Shown: positions 34,536 to 42,821 of the stretch, piece after piece | Layout of the letters: every line of letters starts with the position of its first letter | How positions within the stretch are numbered: position 1 is the stretch's first letter | Position numbers and translations under genes: made by a program | The notes under the pieces: generated by a model | Database searches by the model: none | The model's input: only the letters and a program-made list of their open reading frames with translations | What the model was told of the DNA's origin: nothing | NCBI RefSeq assembly: GCF_023074075.1 | Contig: NZ_JADPKT010000016.1 | Span: forward strand, 186,001-250,000 | Direction: 5' to 3' | Source: Bradyrhizobium sp. 138 | GTDB taxonomy: Bacteria > Pseudomonadota > Alphaproteobacteria > Rhizobiales > Xanthobacteraceae | DNA length: 64,000 bases

Positions 34536-37500
34536 ATGTCCATTGCGTCCGGCATCCAAGTTGGTAACGGGACCGCCATTGCCCTGCCCGCCCAAATCAT
34601 TGGCCATATCCATAAAGTGATCGGCTGCGGAACGCTCACGCGAGCGAGCGGTGTCGCCACACAGGCGGTCGCTGGCGCGCCTGTCTACCGGGCCGACGTG
34701 ATAGAGACCGATGCCGATGGCCAGATCACGCTTCGCTTCATCGACGGTACCTTGTTCGACATCGCTTGCGGCACTCACGTCGTGCTGAGCGAATTCGTCT
34801 TCGAGGCCGAAGGCATGTCACCGAGGGCCCTGTTCGACGTGACCCGAGGGAGCTTCAGTTTCGTACCAGGCCGGCTGGCAGAAACCGGATCACTTCAGTT
34901 GAATACGCCCATTGCAGGCATCCGCACCCGGGGCCACGCCGGCGGCTTCGGGATTCTGACGCTTGCAGCACTGACTTTCTCGGCCGCGCAAAATGCCGAA
35001 GCCGCCGATCCGGATGTCACATTTCTGGATGACGACTCCATCACTTACAAGGACCTTGCGCACGGTGCATTTGAGCTCGTGACCAAGGAGCGGATCCCAC
35101 GACACATCATCGTTGAAGATCCCGGCGAGACCATCGTCCTCAAGAAGGTCGGATCCACCATCAGTGTCAACCAGGTCGCAAACACGGCCGCTCGCATGGA
35201 CGAGTTGCGCGCCGCTCAGCAGGATGTGCTCGCCAATCTCGCAGACGGGCAAGGGCCACATGGATCGAGCACACCACCCTTTGTCAAATCCCAGCCGCTG
35301 CAGCCGATCAATTTCATTCCGCCCGATGCGCCCGCGCCGCAGAACCTGCTGGCCCCATTGTCGCCATTTGCCATTCCCATTTTCGACCCTGTACCGCCGA
35401 CGCTCAACACCGGAGCGGGGCCAATCGAGCTCGATACGGTGGTGTTTGATACATTTACTGCGACGAGCGGAGTTTTCGCCGCCAGCAGCACCACTAGCGG
35501 CGGCACTCTGACCTTTGGTGTCGTAGGGGCGACCGCCGGCGAGACGATCCTCAACGGAGTGACATACGATCTGTCAAAGCCAGGTCCATACGGGACGCTC
35601 TACGTCAACAGTGCGAGCGGCGCCTACACGTTCGTGCCTGACAGCGTCGCGATCAACGCGCTGAAGTCGCCTACGACCGATGATTTCGTTATCACGGTCT
35701 CCGACGGCTTCAACTCTGCGAGCAAGACGTTCACAATCACCATCAACGGTGTCAACGACGCGGCAATCATCTCCGGGACCACGAGCGGTTCGACCTTCGA
35801 GGCTGGTGGCATCGCCAATGGAACGCCCGGCACGCCGATTGCGACCGGCACCCTCACCGACACCGACGTCGACGATCCGCCCAATACGTTCACCACAGTG
35901 AGTTCGCCAACAGCCAGCGCCGGTGGCTACGGCACCTTCACAATGACGGCGGCCGGCGTGTGGACCTACACCTTGGACAACGGCAACGTCGCTGTGCAGG
36001 CGCTCAATGCTGGCGACACACTCATCGACAGCTTCACGGTGACCACGATCGGAGGCACCGCCCAGGTGGTGACGATCACCATCCACGGAACCAGTGACGC
36101 GGCGATCATCTCCGGTGAGACCACCGGCGCGGTGATCGAGGCTGGCGGCATCGCCAATGCAAACCCTGGCACCGCCACCGCGAGTGGTACGCTCACCGAC
36201 GCTGACGTCGACACCCCCGCAAACGCTTTCGCGGAAGTCGGCTCGCCAACGGCGACCGCCGCTGGCTACGGCACCTTCACCATGACGGCAGCGGGGGTCT
36301 GGACCTACACCCTCGACAATACCAACGGCGCGGTGCAGGCCCTCAATTCCGGCGAGACACTGACCGATACGTTCACAGTCACCACGCTGGACGGAACTGC
36401 CCAAGTGGTCACGATCACCATCCATGGCAGCAACGATGCCGCCGTTATTTCCGGGACCACGGCCGGCTCGGTGACCGAGGCCGGAGGCGTCACCAACGCC
36501 ACACCCGGTGCGCCGAGCGCAACGGGGACGCTCTTTGCCGCCGACATCGACAATGCGTCCAATGCCTTCACAACAGTGACCTCGCCCACAGCCAGCACCA
36601 ACGGATATGGCGCCTTTACGATAACCGCCGCCGGCGTGTGGACCTACACGCTCGACAACGGCAACGGCGTGGTGCAGGCGCTCAATGTCGGCGGCACACT
36701 CTTCGACAGTTTCGCTGTGACAGCGGTCGACGGCACCCCGCAGGTGGTGACGATCACCATCCATGGCACCAACGACGCAGCCATCATTTCCGGTACCACG
36801 ACCGGCTCCGTGACCGAGGCGGGAACTTTCTCGCCCGGCGTTCCCACCGCGACCGGAGCGCTCACCGATACGGACATCGACAACGCGCCGAACACTTTCA
36901 CCGCGGTCTCTTCGCCGGCTGCGAGCGACGGCGGATACGGCACCTACACCATGACGGCGGCCGGCGTCTGGACTTACACCCTCGACAACAACAATAGCGT
37001 GGTTCAGGCGCTCGAGGTCGGCGACACCTTGACCGACACTTTCACGGTAACTGCCATCGATGGCACCACCCAGGCGGTGACCATCGCCATCCATGGCGCC
37101 AGTGACGCAGACCCCAACGATTTTGACAACCTGGCCACCGGATCCGTCGTGATCTCCGATCCACCCAACGTGTATGGGACGCCGGGGAGCGAAACCATCG
37201 CGGGCGGCGGCGACACAGGTCAGATCATCTACGCGGGGGCCAGCAGCGATACCGTCAATGGCACCGGCAAAGCGGACGTTCTCTATGGCGGCTCCGGGAA
37301 TGACACGATCAAAGGCAACGACGGCGACGACGTCATCTACGGGGGCTCGGGCAACGATACGATCAACGGCAACAACGGCGGCGACACCATAACCGGCGGA
37401 TTTGGTGCGGACCAACTCACCGGAAGCAATGGCAACGACCGCTTCGCTTATTTGTTCGTGGCCGATTCCAACGCAAGCCAGTTCGACACCATCACCGACT

Positions 37501-38669
37501 TCGCCTCGGGGGCCGACAAGATCGACTTGACCGCTCTTGGCGCGCTCGGGTTCGTCATCCTGGCCTTGAGCTCAACCAGCACGGCCGTGCCTGCACATAC
37601 GATCGCCTGGCTCTATGACAGCGCGGCAAATGAAACCATCGTGTACGTCAATGCAACGGACCAGACCCTCCACATCGGCGATTCCGGTCTGCTCGAAATC
37701 CATTTGCAGGGGATTGCAACCATCGACGCGTCGGACTTCATCCTGGCGCCGCCGGCAGCACCTGTGATCGCGACGGCCAGCGAACTGCTCAACCTCACCG
37801 CAACCGCGCAGAGTGACGCGACCGCCGTGATAGCGACCACTTCCGAGGTCTCGTCCGATTCCGGGAGCGGCGACGGCACGCTCCTCGCCGATGGGAGTTC
37901 CACAATCCAGTCAAGCGAGGCGACCTCCAGCCCGAATTGGAGCTGGGACGAATGGACCGAATATTCGTCCAGCCTCACCGGTTCAGACGAAGCGCAAACA
38001 CGCGCGACCGAAACGACCCGCAGTGACGCGGTAGCTTCCTCAGCCAGCGGACTGTCCACGATCTTGCAGCACATGGCCGCACCGACGGAGGTCAGTTTTG
38101 TCTTCAGCTACTTTGCGGTGCTCGACCCAGACACAACCGCTGGCAAGAATGGCGCGCATTCCGGCCAGATTCCTGACATCGCTGTCGCCGCGGTGAATTT
38201 TGACCATAACACCGCCGAACCGCACGCCGGGCGTGGGCTTGCGCTAGGGAGCGATGCTGGGAATCACGGCGGCTCGCTCCCGGCAAACGCCGCGCAGGCG
38301 GCTGGTCATGCCAGCGCGGCAGAGACGACGCTCAATGCCGACCTTCTGAAGTCATCGACCACCGGCGCCCACCCTTCGCTCTCAGGCAAGGCAGCCGAGC
38401 AGCACGACACACCCTATGGAGCGTCCGCAAAGCCTGCCAATCCGCAGCAGCTCGGCGATTCGTTCCTGTTCAAGGATGAGGCTTCGCAGGGCTCACAGCA
38501 CGGCGCGTTGCTGGATCATCCTTCAGACGTCGCCGGTCTTCACGACCACACCGGAGCATTCCGCGGGTCCGAGCTGGCGTCCATGCCTGAAACATTCCCG
38601 CCTGATGTTGATCCAGCTTACGGAGCAGGTCCAGTTCAAGACCATGTGTTGCACGATCTGATCGTGTGA
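34536..38669 (+). CDS. Giant FecR-VCBS-RTX repeat protein (1,377 aa), putative adhesin
   Basis: A FecR domain at about residues 25-135 ('IGHIHKVIGCGTLTRASGVA', 'GAPVYRADVIETDADGQITLRF', 'FDVTRGSFSFVPGRLAETGS', 'NTPIAGIRTRG') is followed by an unusual hydrophobic stretch ('FGILTLAALTFSAA'). Next come ~5 VCBS/cadherin-like repeats of ~112 residues (about 400-860), each with 'AGVWTYTLDN', 'GDTLxDSFTVT' and 'VTITIHGT-DAAIISG'. RTX nonapeptides ('GGSGNDTIKGNDGDDVIYGG', 'GNDTINGNNGGDTITGG') lie near 910-970. The Ser/Thr/Asp-rich tail is 400 residues. No N-terminal signal peptide fits type I secretion. No T1SS genes are near. Confidence 0.85.
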   Translation: MSIASGIQVGNGTAIALPAQIIGHIHKVIGCGTLTRASGVATQAVAGAPVYRADVIETDADGQITLRFIDGTLFDIACGTHVVLSEFVFEAEGMSPRALFDVTRGSFSFVPGRLAETGSLQLNTPIAGIRTRGHAGGFGILTLAALTFSAAQNAEAADPDVTFLDDDSITYKDLAHGAFELVTKERIPRHIIVEDPGETIVLKKVGSTISVNQVANTAARMDELRAAQQDVLANLADGQGPHGSSTPPFVKSQPLQPINFIPPDAPAPQNLLAPLSPFAIPIFDPVPPTLNTGAGPIELDTVVFDTFTATSGVFAASSTTSGGTLTFGVVGATAGETILNGVTYDLSKPGPYGTLYVNSASGAYTFVPDSVAINALKSPTTDDFVITVSDGFNSASKTFTITINGVNDAAIISGTTSGSTFEAGGIANGTPGTPIATGTLTDTDVDDPPNTFTTVSSPTASAGGYGTFTMTAAGVWTYTLDNGNVAVQALNAGDTLIDSFTVTTIGGTAQVVTITIHGTSDAAIISGETTGAVIEAGGIANANPGTATASGTLTDADVDTPANAFAEVGSPTATAAGYGTFTMTAAGVWTYTLDNTNGAVQALNSGETLTDTFTVTTLDGTAQVVTITIHGSNDAAVISGTTAGSVTEAGGVTNATPGAPSATGTLFAADIDNASNAFTTVTSPTASTNGYGAFTITAAGVWTYTLDNGNGVVQALNVGGTLFDSFAVTAVDGTPQVVTITIHGTNDAAIISGTTTGSVTEAGTFSPGVPTATGALTDTDIDNAPNTFTAVSSPAASDGGYGTYTMTAAGVWTYTLDNNNSVVQALEVGDTLTDTFTVTAIDGTTQAVTIAIHGASDADPNDFDNLATGSVVISDPPNVYGTPGSETIAGGGDTGQIIYAGASSDTVNGTGKADVLYGGSGNDTIKGNDGDDVIYGGSGNDTINGNNGGDTITGGFGADQLTGSNGNDRFAYLFVADSNASQFDTITDFASGADKIDLTALGALGFVILALSSTSTAVPAHTIAWLYDSAANETIVYVNATDQTLHIGDSGLLEIHLQGIATIDASDFILAPPAAPVIATASELLNLTATAQSDATAVIATTSEVSSDSGSGDGTLLADGSSTIQSSEATSSPNWSWDEWTEYSSSLTGSDEAQTRATETTRSDAVASSASGLSTILQHMAAPTEVSFVFSYFAVLDPDTTAGKNGAHSGQIPDIAVAAVNFDHNTAEPHAGRGLALGSDAGNHGGSLPANAAQAAGHASAAETTLNADLLKSSTTGAHPSLSGKAAEQHDTPYGASAKPANPQQLGDSFLFKDEASQGSQHGALLDHPSDVAGLHDHTGAFRGSELASMPETFPPDVDPAYGAGPVQDHVLHDLIV

Positions 38670-38691
38670 CGTCCGCGAGCCGATGGCGTCT

Positions 38692-38889
38692 TCAGTGTTG
38701 ATTGCCGGCGCCATCCGGCGCGGAGGAGTTCTCTTGATCGCGAGACGATTCATCATCGTTGCCGTCGTCGCCCTCGGGCGGCTCTACATGCTGATGGCTT
38801 AGCGTGGATGTCCAGGCGGACGTCATCGCCACTGTGATGAGCCGGTTGACAGCCTCGATGACGCGTTCTGCTGCGGACGAGTAGTTCAT
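38692..38889 (-). CDS. Small acidic hypothetical protein, 65 aa
   Basis: The ATG at 38889 is preceded by a strong RBS (AGGAGG, eight bases before). N-terminal 'MNYSSAAERVIEAVNRLITV' forms an amphipathic helix; the C-terminus is Asp/Glu/Asn-rich (EPPEGDDGNDDESSRDQENS). No known family. The strong RBS argues for a real gene, convergent with the giant gene and separated from it by 22 bp. Confidence 0.6.
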   Translation of the reverse strand: MNYSSAAERVIEAVNRLITVAMTSAWTSTLSHQHVEPPEGDDGNDDESSRDQENSSAPDGAGNQH

Positions 38890-39169
38890 GGCCTCGTCCT
38901 CCTGCGTTGCTGATTGCGAACGGCCGAAGCCTACGACAGCGCCGTGAGCGCGACTGTCCGCTACCTCACATCCGCGCGCGTCAACTCACCGCAGCCTCAG
39001 AAGATGCCGGCTGCCGCAACTGCACCCGCAACGGGAGCTTGATGTGCGGCCTTGACGAGTTGCCGAGCGCGCGCCCCCACAACCTTCGAGGCGTTGCGCT
39101 TCGCGCGCGACTCTGAATCAGATGCGATCTCGGCGATGCGAATCGATTGGTTAGCTTTGGGGGTAATCA

Positions 39170-39409
39170 ATGAGCGGAGAAGCCGGTTGCATTGTGTGTA
39201 GCAGGGCAAGAGCGGTCGTCGAGATCATTCCGATCGCCAGAGGATATGCCCTGAAAGTATATGAATGCTCCTGTTGCCACAGCACGCTGCAGCTCGTGAC
39301 TCGGGTCACAAAGGCAGAGCCGATCAAGCAGCAGCTCAAGACTCTTCCTCGTGTGGAGAAGCAGTTGCGCCCGCCTGTTCGCAGGGTGCAACAGGCGTTC
39401 GCGAACTAG
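39170..39409 (+). CDS. Small Cys-pair protein (zinc-ribbon-like), 79 aa
   Basis: MSGEAGCIVCSRARAVVEII ... YECSCCHSTLQLVTRV. Two CxxC-type pairs (CIVC and CSCC) about 25 residues apart could form a zinc ribbon. The C-terminal half is basic and probably helical (KAEPIKQQLKTLPRVEKQLR). GGGGGTAA lies upstream, but the RBS is not ideal. Similar orphan proteins are frequent in Bradyrhizobium genomes. Function unknown; a DNA- or RNA-associated role is only a guess. Confidence 0.5.
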   Translation: MSGEAGCIVCSRARAVVEIIPIARGYALKVYECSCCHSTLQLVTRVTKAEPIKQQLKTLPRVEKQLRPPVRRVQQAFAN

Positions 39410-39492
39410 ACACGCAGGGCGTCTCGCTGGGCTCCAGTCGAACGACCGCCCGATGACGCGCAGGTTGCCAAGGCTCGCTTCGGCTTGAGCCC

Positions 39493-40260
39493 TCAATTCG
39501 GCTTTTGCGTCGGCTTGCCGTCGATCTTGGGCAAGTCTCCGGCCGAAGCCGACTGATCGCCGCCGCCATTGGCGCGGCGGGCCATCTCGACCGTCAGCTT
39601 CTCGGCGGCCTCCGGCGACATCAGCCCCATGATGTCCGACATCTTTCGCGGCGCGATGGCCGAGGCGATCTCGATCAGCACGCCCATCTCGAGCCGGTCG
39701 AACACCCGCGCGGCGTCCTTGGGCTTCATGCCCTCGTACATGGTGACGAGGCCCTTCATGCGCTGGGCTTCGGCGGCCTTCTGCTCGGCCTGCGTCGCGG
39801 AGATGCGGGTTTCCACCGCCTTCATCTCCTCGACCTTGTTCTCGATGCGCTTCTCGGCCGATTTGAGCAGGCTCTCGCGGATATCAATCTCGCGCTGGCG
39901 GGCTTCGATCTCCTGGCGGCGCGACTGCAACCGCTCGAGGATCGCGCGCTCGGAGGCCGAGACCTGCGGCTGGGCTTCGTCGATCTTGACGACGGTGCCA
40001 CCCTCCATCTTGGTCTCAGGCGCGGCGGGCTTGGGCGCCTCCTTCGGCGCGCCATGGGTCGAGCCGGTGATGATCTCCGGCTCCTCGCGGCCGGTCGGAA
40101 AGTTCAGATTCTCCTCCGCCCAGGATTTCTTGGCCTGGTTCGGCTTGTAGTCGAACACATAGCCGCCATTGATCGCGAGGCCCGCGACTTTCAGCGTGGC
40201 GAGGCCTGCGACGGCGACCAGGACGACCGGGATGACGCGGATGTTACGAAAGGATTTCAT
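39493..40260 (-). CDS. motE: MotE-family flagellar protein (MgtE_N-like domain)
   Basis: A 255-residue protein. An N-terminal helix ('VIPVVLVAVAGLATLKVAGLAINGG') anchors or exports it. A long coiled coil (about residues 100-175, 'ERAILERLQSRRQEIEARQRE') follows. The MgtE-N-like C-terminal domain has 'LVTMYEGMKPKDAARVFDRL' and 'IASAIAPRKMSDIMGLMSPEAAEKLT'. MotE was described in Sinorhizobium as a chaperone needed for MotC and motor function. It is the last gene of fliL-fliM-DUF6468-motE; the start is 9 bp after the preceding stop. Confidence 0.88.
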   Translation of the reverse strand: MKSFRNIRVIPVVLVAVAGLATLKVAGLAINGGYVFDYKPNQAKKSWAEENLNFPTGREEPEIITGSTHGAPKEAPKPAAPETKMEGGTVVKIDEAQPQVSASERAILERLQSRRQEIEARQREIDIRESLLKSAEKRIENKVEEMKAVETRISATQAEQKAAEAQRMKGLVTMYEGMKPKDAARVFDRLEMGVLIEIASAIAPRKMSDIMGLMSPEAAEKLTVEMARRANGGGDQSASAGDLPKIDGKPTQKPN

Positions 40261-40269
40261 ACCCTGACT

Positions 40270-40716
40270 TCATGCGGCAAGGCCGTTGGATCGTCGGCGC
40301 TCGGAGAAGGCTTCGGCTGCCGCCGCGACCGCCTTCGCCGTCGATGGCTTGGCCGCGGGCGCGGCAACCGTTTCCGGACTGGTCATGGGGCGCGCGGCGA
40401 TCGCGATCTTGGACAGCCGCCGCACCACGTTGTCGGCTTCGCCGAGCTGCTTGTAGAGCTGGTCCGACATCTGCGTCGCCGCGGCGAGCTGGCTGCCGAG
40501 GTTCTCGTTGACGTCGCGCACGGCGAGCTTCAGCCCGCCGATCGCGCGCTCGGCGATCTCGGTTGCGGTGATCAGCTCGCCGATCACCGCCTTCAGCGAA
40601 TGCTCGTCCGCCTTCAGCCGCGTCAGGCGCTTGTTGAGCATGACGCAATAGACGATCGTCAGCATCAGCAGGATAGCCACCAGCGTCTCGATCGCCATTC
40701 CCAGGGAGTGGTTCAT
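40270..40716 (-). CDS. DUF6468-type flagellar cluster protein
   Basis: A 148-residue protein from the ATG at 40716, overlapping the fliM stop by 4 bp (ATGA), so coupled to it. One N-terminal membrane helix (AIETLVAILLMLTIVYCVML) and a coiled-coil region ('LTRLKADEHSLKAVIGELIT', 'AERAIGGLKLAVRDVNENLG', 'DQLYKQLGEADNVVRRLSKI') are visible. The position between fliM and motE is where alphaproteobacterial flagellar clusters carry this unnamed domain. A role in motor or switch assembly is inferred only from the operon. Confidence 0.85.
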   Translation of the reverse strand: MNHSLGMAIETLVAILLMLTIVYCVMLNKRLTRLKADEHSLKAVIGELITATEIAERAIGGLKLAVRDVNENLGSQLAAATQMSDQLYKQLGEADNVVRRLSKIAIAARPMTSPETVAAPAAKPSTAKAVAAAAEAFSERRRSNGLAA

Positions 40717-41915
40717 GGGGCCTCCATCATCTTGTTCTGCTCGTCCACCTTCTCGAACATCGCAAGTGTCGTACTTGGCTTGCGCAAGGGTTTCGTCACG
40801 CGGATCGCGACGCGGTCGCCGACCCGGCCCATCCGCCCTTCGGTCAGCGTGACGTCGCCGCAGCGCACGGTGACGTTGGCGTCGGCGCGCATGTCCAGCG
40901 GCAGCGTGTCGCCGACCTTGAGCCGCATCAGCTGCTTGAGCGGGATGTCGGCCTCGTAGAGCACGGCATCGACGGCGATCTCGGCCTGCACGATCTCGGT
41001 GGCGAAATGGCCTTCCCAGACCGGGTCGCGGCCGAACTTTTCGCCCATGAACATCTGGAGCAGGACGCCCCGGATCGGCTCGATGGTCGCATAAGGCAGC
41101 AGCAGCTCGATGTTGCCGCCGCGGTCTTCCATGTCGATGCGCAGGCGCACCAGGATTGCGGCATTGGCGGGACGGCTGATCGCGGCGAAACGCGGATTGG
41201 TCTCGAGCCGGTCGATCGTGAAGGTCACCGGCGACAGCGGCCGGAACGCCTGCTCGGCGTCGGCCAGCACCACCTCGACCAGCCGCTTGACCAGCTCGGT
41301 CTCGATCGTGGTGTAGGGCCGGCCCTCGATGCGGAGCTGGCTGGTGCCGCGGCGGCCGCCGAGCAGCACGTCGATCATCGAATAGATCAGGTTGGAATCG
41401 ACCGTCGCCATGCCGAAGTTTTCCCACTCCTCGGCCTTGAAGACGGTGAGGACGGCGGGCAGCGGGATCGAGTTCATGTAGTCGCCGAAACGCACCGAGG
41501 TGATGCGGTCGAGCGAGACTTCGACGTTGTCGGAGGTGAAATTGCGCAAGCTCGTCGTCATCAGCCGCACCAAGCGGTCGAAGACGATTTCGAGCATCGG
41601 CAGACGCTCGTAGGAGACCATCGCCGAATCGATGATGGCGCGAATACCGGAATGGTCGTCGAGCGTGACGTCGCCGACGGTGAAGCCGAGGAGGTTGTCG
41701 ATCTCCTCCTGCGACAGCACCCGCTCGCCGGAGTTCTTGCCGCTGCCGAGATCGCGGCTGCCGTCCTCGACCATGGCCGCCCATTGCAGCGCCATGGTCT
41801 CGGATAGTTCGTTCTCGGCGGCAGCCTTCGCGGCTTCCGCGGGATCCTCGGAATCGAGCGACGCCTCCCATTGGGCGGCAATCGCATCCTGGTCCATTTG
41901 CTCGTTGCCGGCCAT
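40713..41915 (-). CDS. fliM: Flagellar motor switch protein FliM
   Basis: A 400-residue protein. The CheY-binding motif 'LSQEEIDNLLGF' is at residues 67-78 rather than the usual N-terminus. Before it lie two Trp-containing segments ('AIAAQWEASL' and 'TMALQWAAMV', W16 and W45). The middle CheC-like domain ('FRPLSPVTFTIDRLETNPRFAAISRP', 'PYATIEPIRGVL') and the C-terminal SpoA domain ('VGDTLPLDMRADANVTVRCGDVTLTEG') follow. It forms the C-ring switch complex. Second gene of the fliL operon. Confidence 0.95.
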   Translation of the reverse strand: MAGNEQMDQDAIAAQWEASLDSEDPAEAAKAAAENELSETMALQWAAMVEDGSRDLGSGKNSGERVLSQEEIDNLLGFTVGDVTLDDHSGIRAIIDSAMVSYERLPMLEIVFDRLVRLMTTSLRNFTSDNVEVSLDRITSVRFGDYMNSIPLPAVLTVFKAEEWENFGMATVDSNLIYSMIDVLLGGRRGTSQLRIEGRPYTTIETELVKRLVEVVLADAEQAFRPLSPVTFTIDRLETNPRFAAISRPANAAILVRLRIDMEDRGGNIELLLPYATIEPIRGVLLQMFMGEKFGRDPVWEGHFATEIVQAEIAVDAVLYEADIPLKQLMRLKVGDTLPLDMRADANVTVRCGDVTLTEGRMGRVGDRVAIRVTKPLRKPSTTLAMFEKVDEQNKMMEAP

Positions 41916-41945
41916 GACGCTAGCCTATTGCCTTCCGCAGCGTGC

Positions 41946-42443
41946 TCACTGGATCACGACTTCCTTGAACAGCACCGCGCTGACCTGGACCGGGGCGACC
42001 GCCGCGTTGACGCGCTTGGTCAGCTCCTCCTTGAGGCGGAAGACGCCGGCGGACCCGTTGAGGTCGGAGGGGCGCAGCTCGCGCACATAGGTCTGGAAGA
42101 TGTCGGTGACGCGCGGCATCGTCGGCTTGATCGCCTCGACCTGCTTCTCTTCCTTCAGCTCCAGCACGATCTTCAGCCGCAGATATTGCACCCGCTCGCC
42201 CGGCGCGCCGGCGAGGTTGACCATGATGTCGGGGACGTCGACGAAGGACGGCGGCTTCGCCGGCGCCGCGGCCTCGGCATGATGCTGGTCGTCGCCGTGA
42301 CGGAAGAAGAAGAACCAGGTCGCAGCACCGCCGCCGAGGACGGCGAGCAGGCCGACGGCCATGATGATGAGCTTCAGCTTGTTCTTCGGAGCGGCTTCCG
42401 CGCCCTCACCGGCTGCGCCGCCTTCCGCTTCATTCTCTGCCAT
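41946..42443 (-). CDS. fliL: Flagellar basal-body-associated protein FliL
   Basis: A 165-residue protein. An N-terminal Glu/Ala-rich cytoplasmic tail and one transmembrane helix (about residues 22-50: LKLIIMAVGLLAVLGGGAATWFFFF). The periplasmic SPFH/stomatin-like FliL domain has 'FVDVPDIMVNLAGAPGERVQYLRLKIVLEL' and C-terminal 'LTKRVNAAVAPVQVSAVLFKEVVIQ'. It associates with the stator and influences torque. First gene of fliL-fliM-DUF6468-motE. Confidence 0.95.
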   Translation of the reverse strand: MAENEAEGGAAGEGAEAAPKNKLKLIIMAVGLLAVLGGGAATWFFFFRHGDDQHHAEAAAPAKPPSFVDVPDIMVNLAGAPGERVQYLRLKIVLELKEEKQVEAIKPTMPRVTDIFQTYVRELRPSDLNGSAGVFRLKEELTKRVNAAVAPVQVSAVLFKEVVIQ

Positions 42444-42559
42444 GGTCGCCGCGCCCGGATCTCTAAAAGGGGTCGAGAGAGCGAAGCCCTAAGACAGTGA
42501 CGCGGTACAAATGCCCCGGCGCGAATGCGCTCCTCTTCAAGGCAAACGCTACGGTAATA

Positions 42560-42567
42560 ATGGTTAA
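42560..42567 (-). promoter_or_regulatory. CtrA half-box upstream of fliL
   Basis: TTAACCAT on the fliL strand, 117 bp before the fliL start. The second TTAA at N7 is missing, so it is a half-site only. It lies in the 378-bp gap that also carries the flgF sigma-54 promoter. Confidence 0.4.
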
Positions 42568-42695
42568 CGGAATCTTTCGATTGGCCCTGCGCTAGGAAAA
42601 ATCTGCCGGGCAGATATGGCTAACAGAACCTTTCTGCCGCCCTCGATCGTCCCTCAAAAATCAATAAATCATTGAAATTACGTAGCTTTCCGAGT

Positions 42696-42711
42696 TGGCA
42701 CGGCTTTCGCT
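42696..42711 (+). promoter_or_regulatory. Sigma-54 promoter of the flgF operon (TGGCAC..CGCT)
   Basis: TGGCACGGCTTTCGCT has GG at 42697-42698, exactly ten bases, then GC at 42709-42710. It matches the -24/-12 consensus except for one base of the TTGC element. It lies ~110 bp before the flgF ATG. Caulobacter class III genes use FlbD and sigma-54 in the same way. Confidence 0.72.
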
Positions 42712-42821
42712 GAGAGAGGGCCGAGACCGAACGGTTTGGGAGAACCTGAAGGTCTCGTTCACGGGTCCGCCAAGGCGCTTGGGAGAGCGAAATGGCAGGT
42801 CCCACTCAGGGGAGATTTCCG

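Larger units (their letters stand above)
42444..42821. other. Divergent regulatory region between fliL and flgF
   Basis: This gap holds a CtrA half-box on the fliL side and a sigma-54 promoter on the flgF side. No convincing ORF or dispersed repeat is present. Together they show that the two divergent operons use different sigma factors. Confidence 0.6.

Noticed and set aside
35574..37415. 613-codon open frame on the minus strand under the giant VCBS-RTX gene
   Set aside because: Its repeats simply mirror the VCBS repeats of the plus-strand gene; no recognised domain and no RBS.
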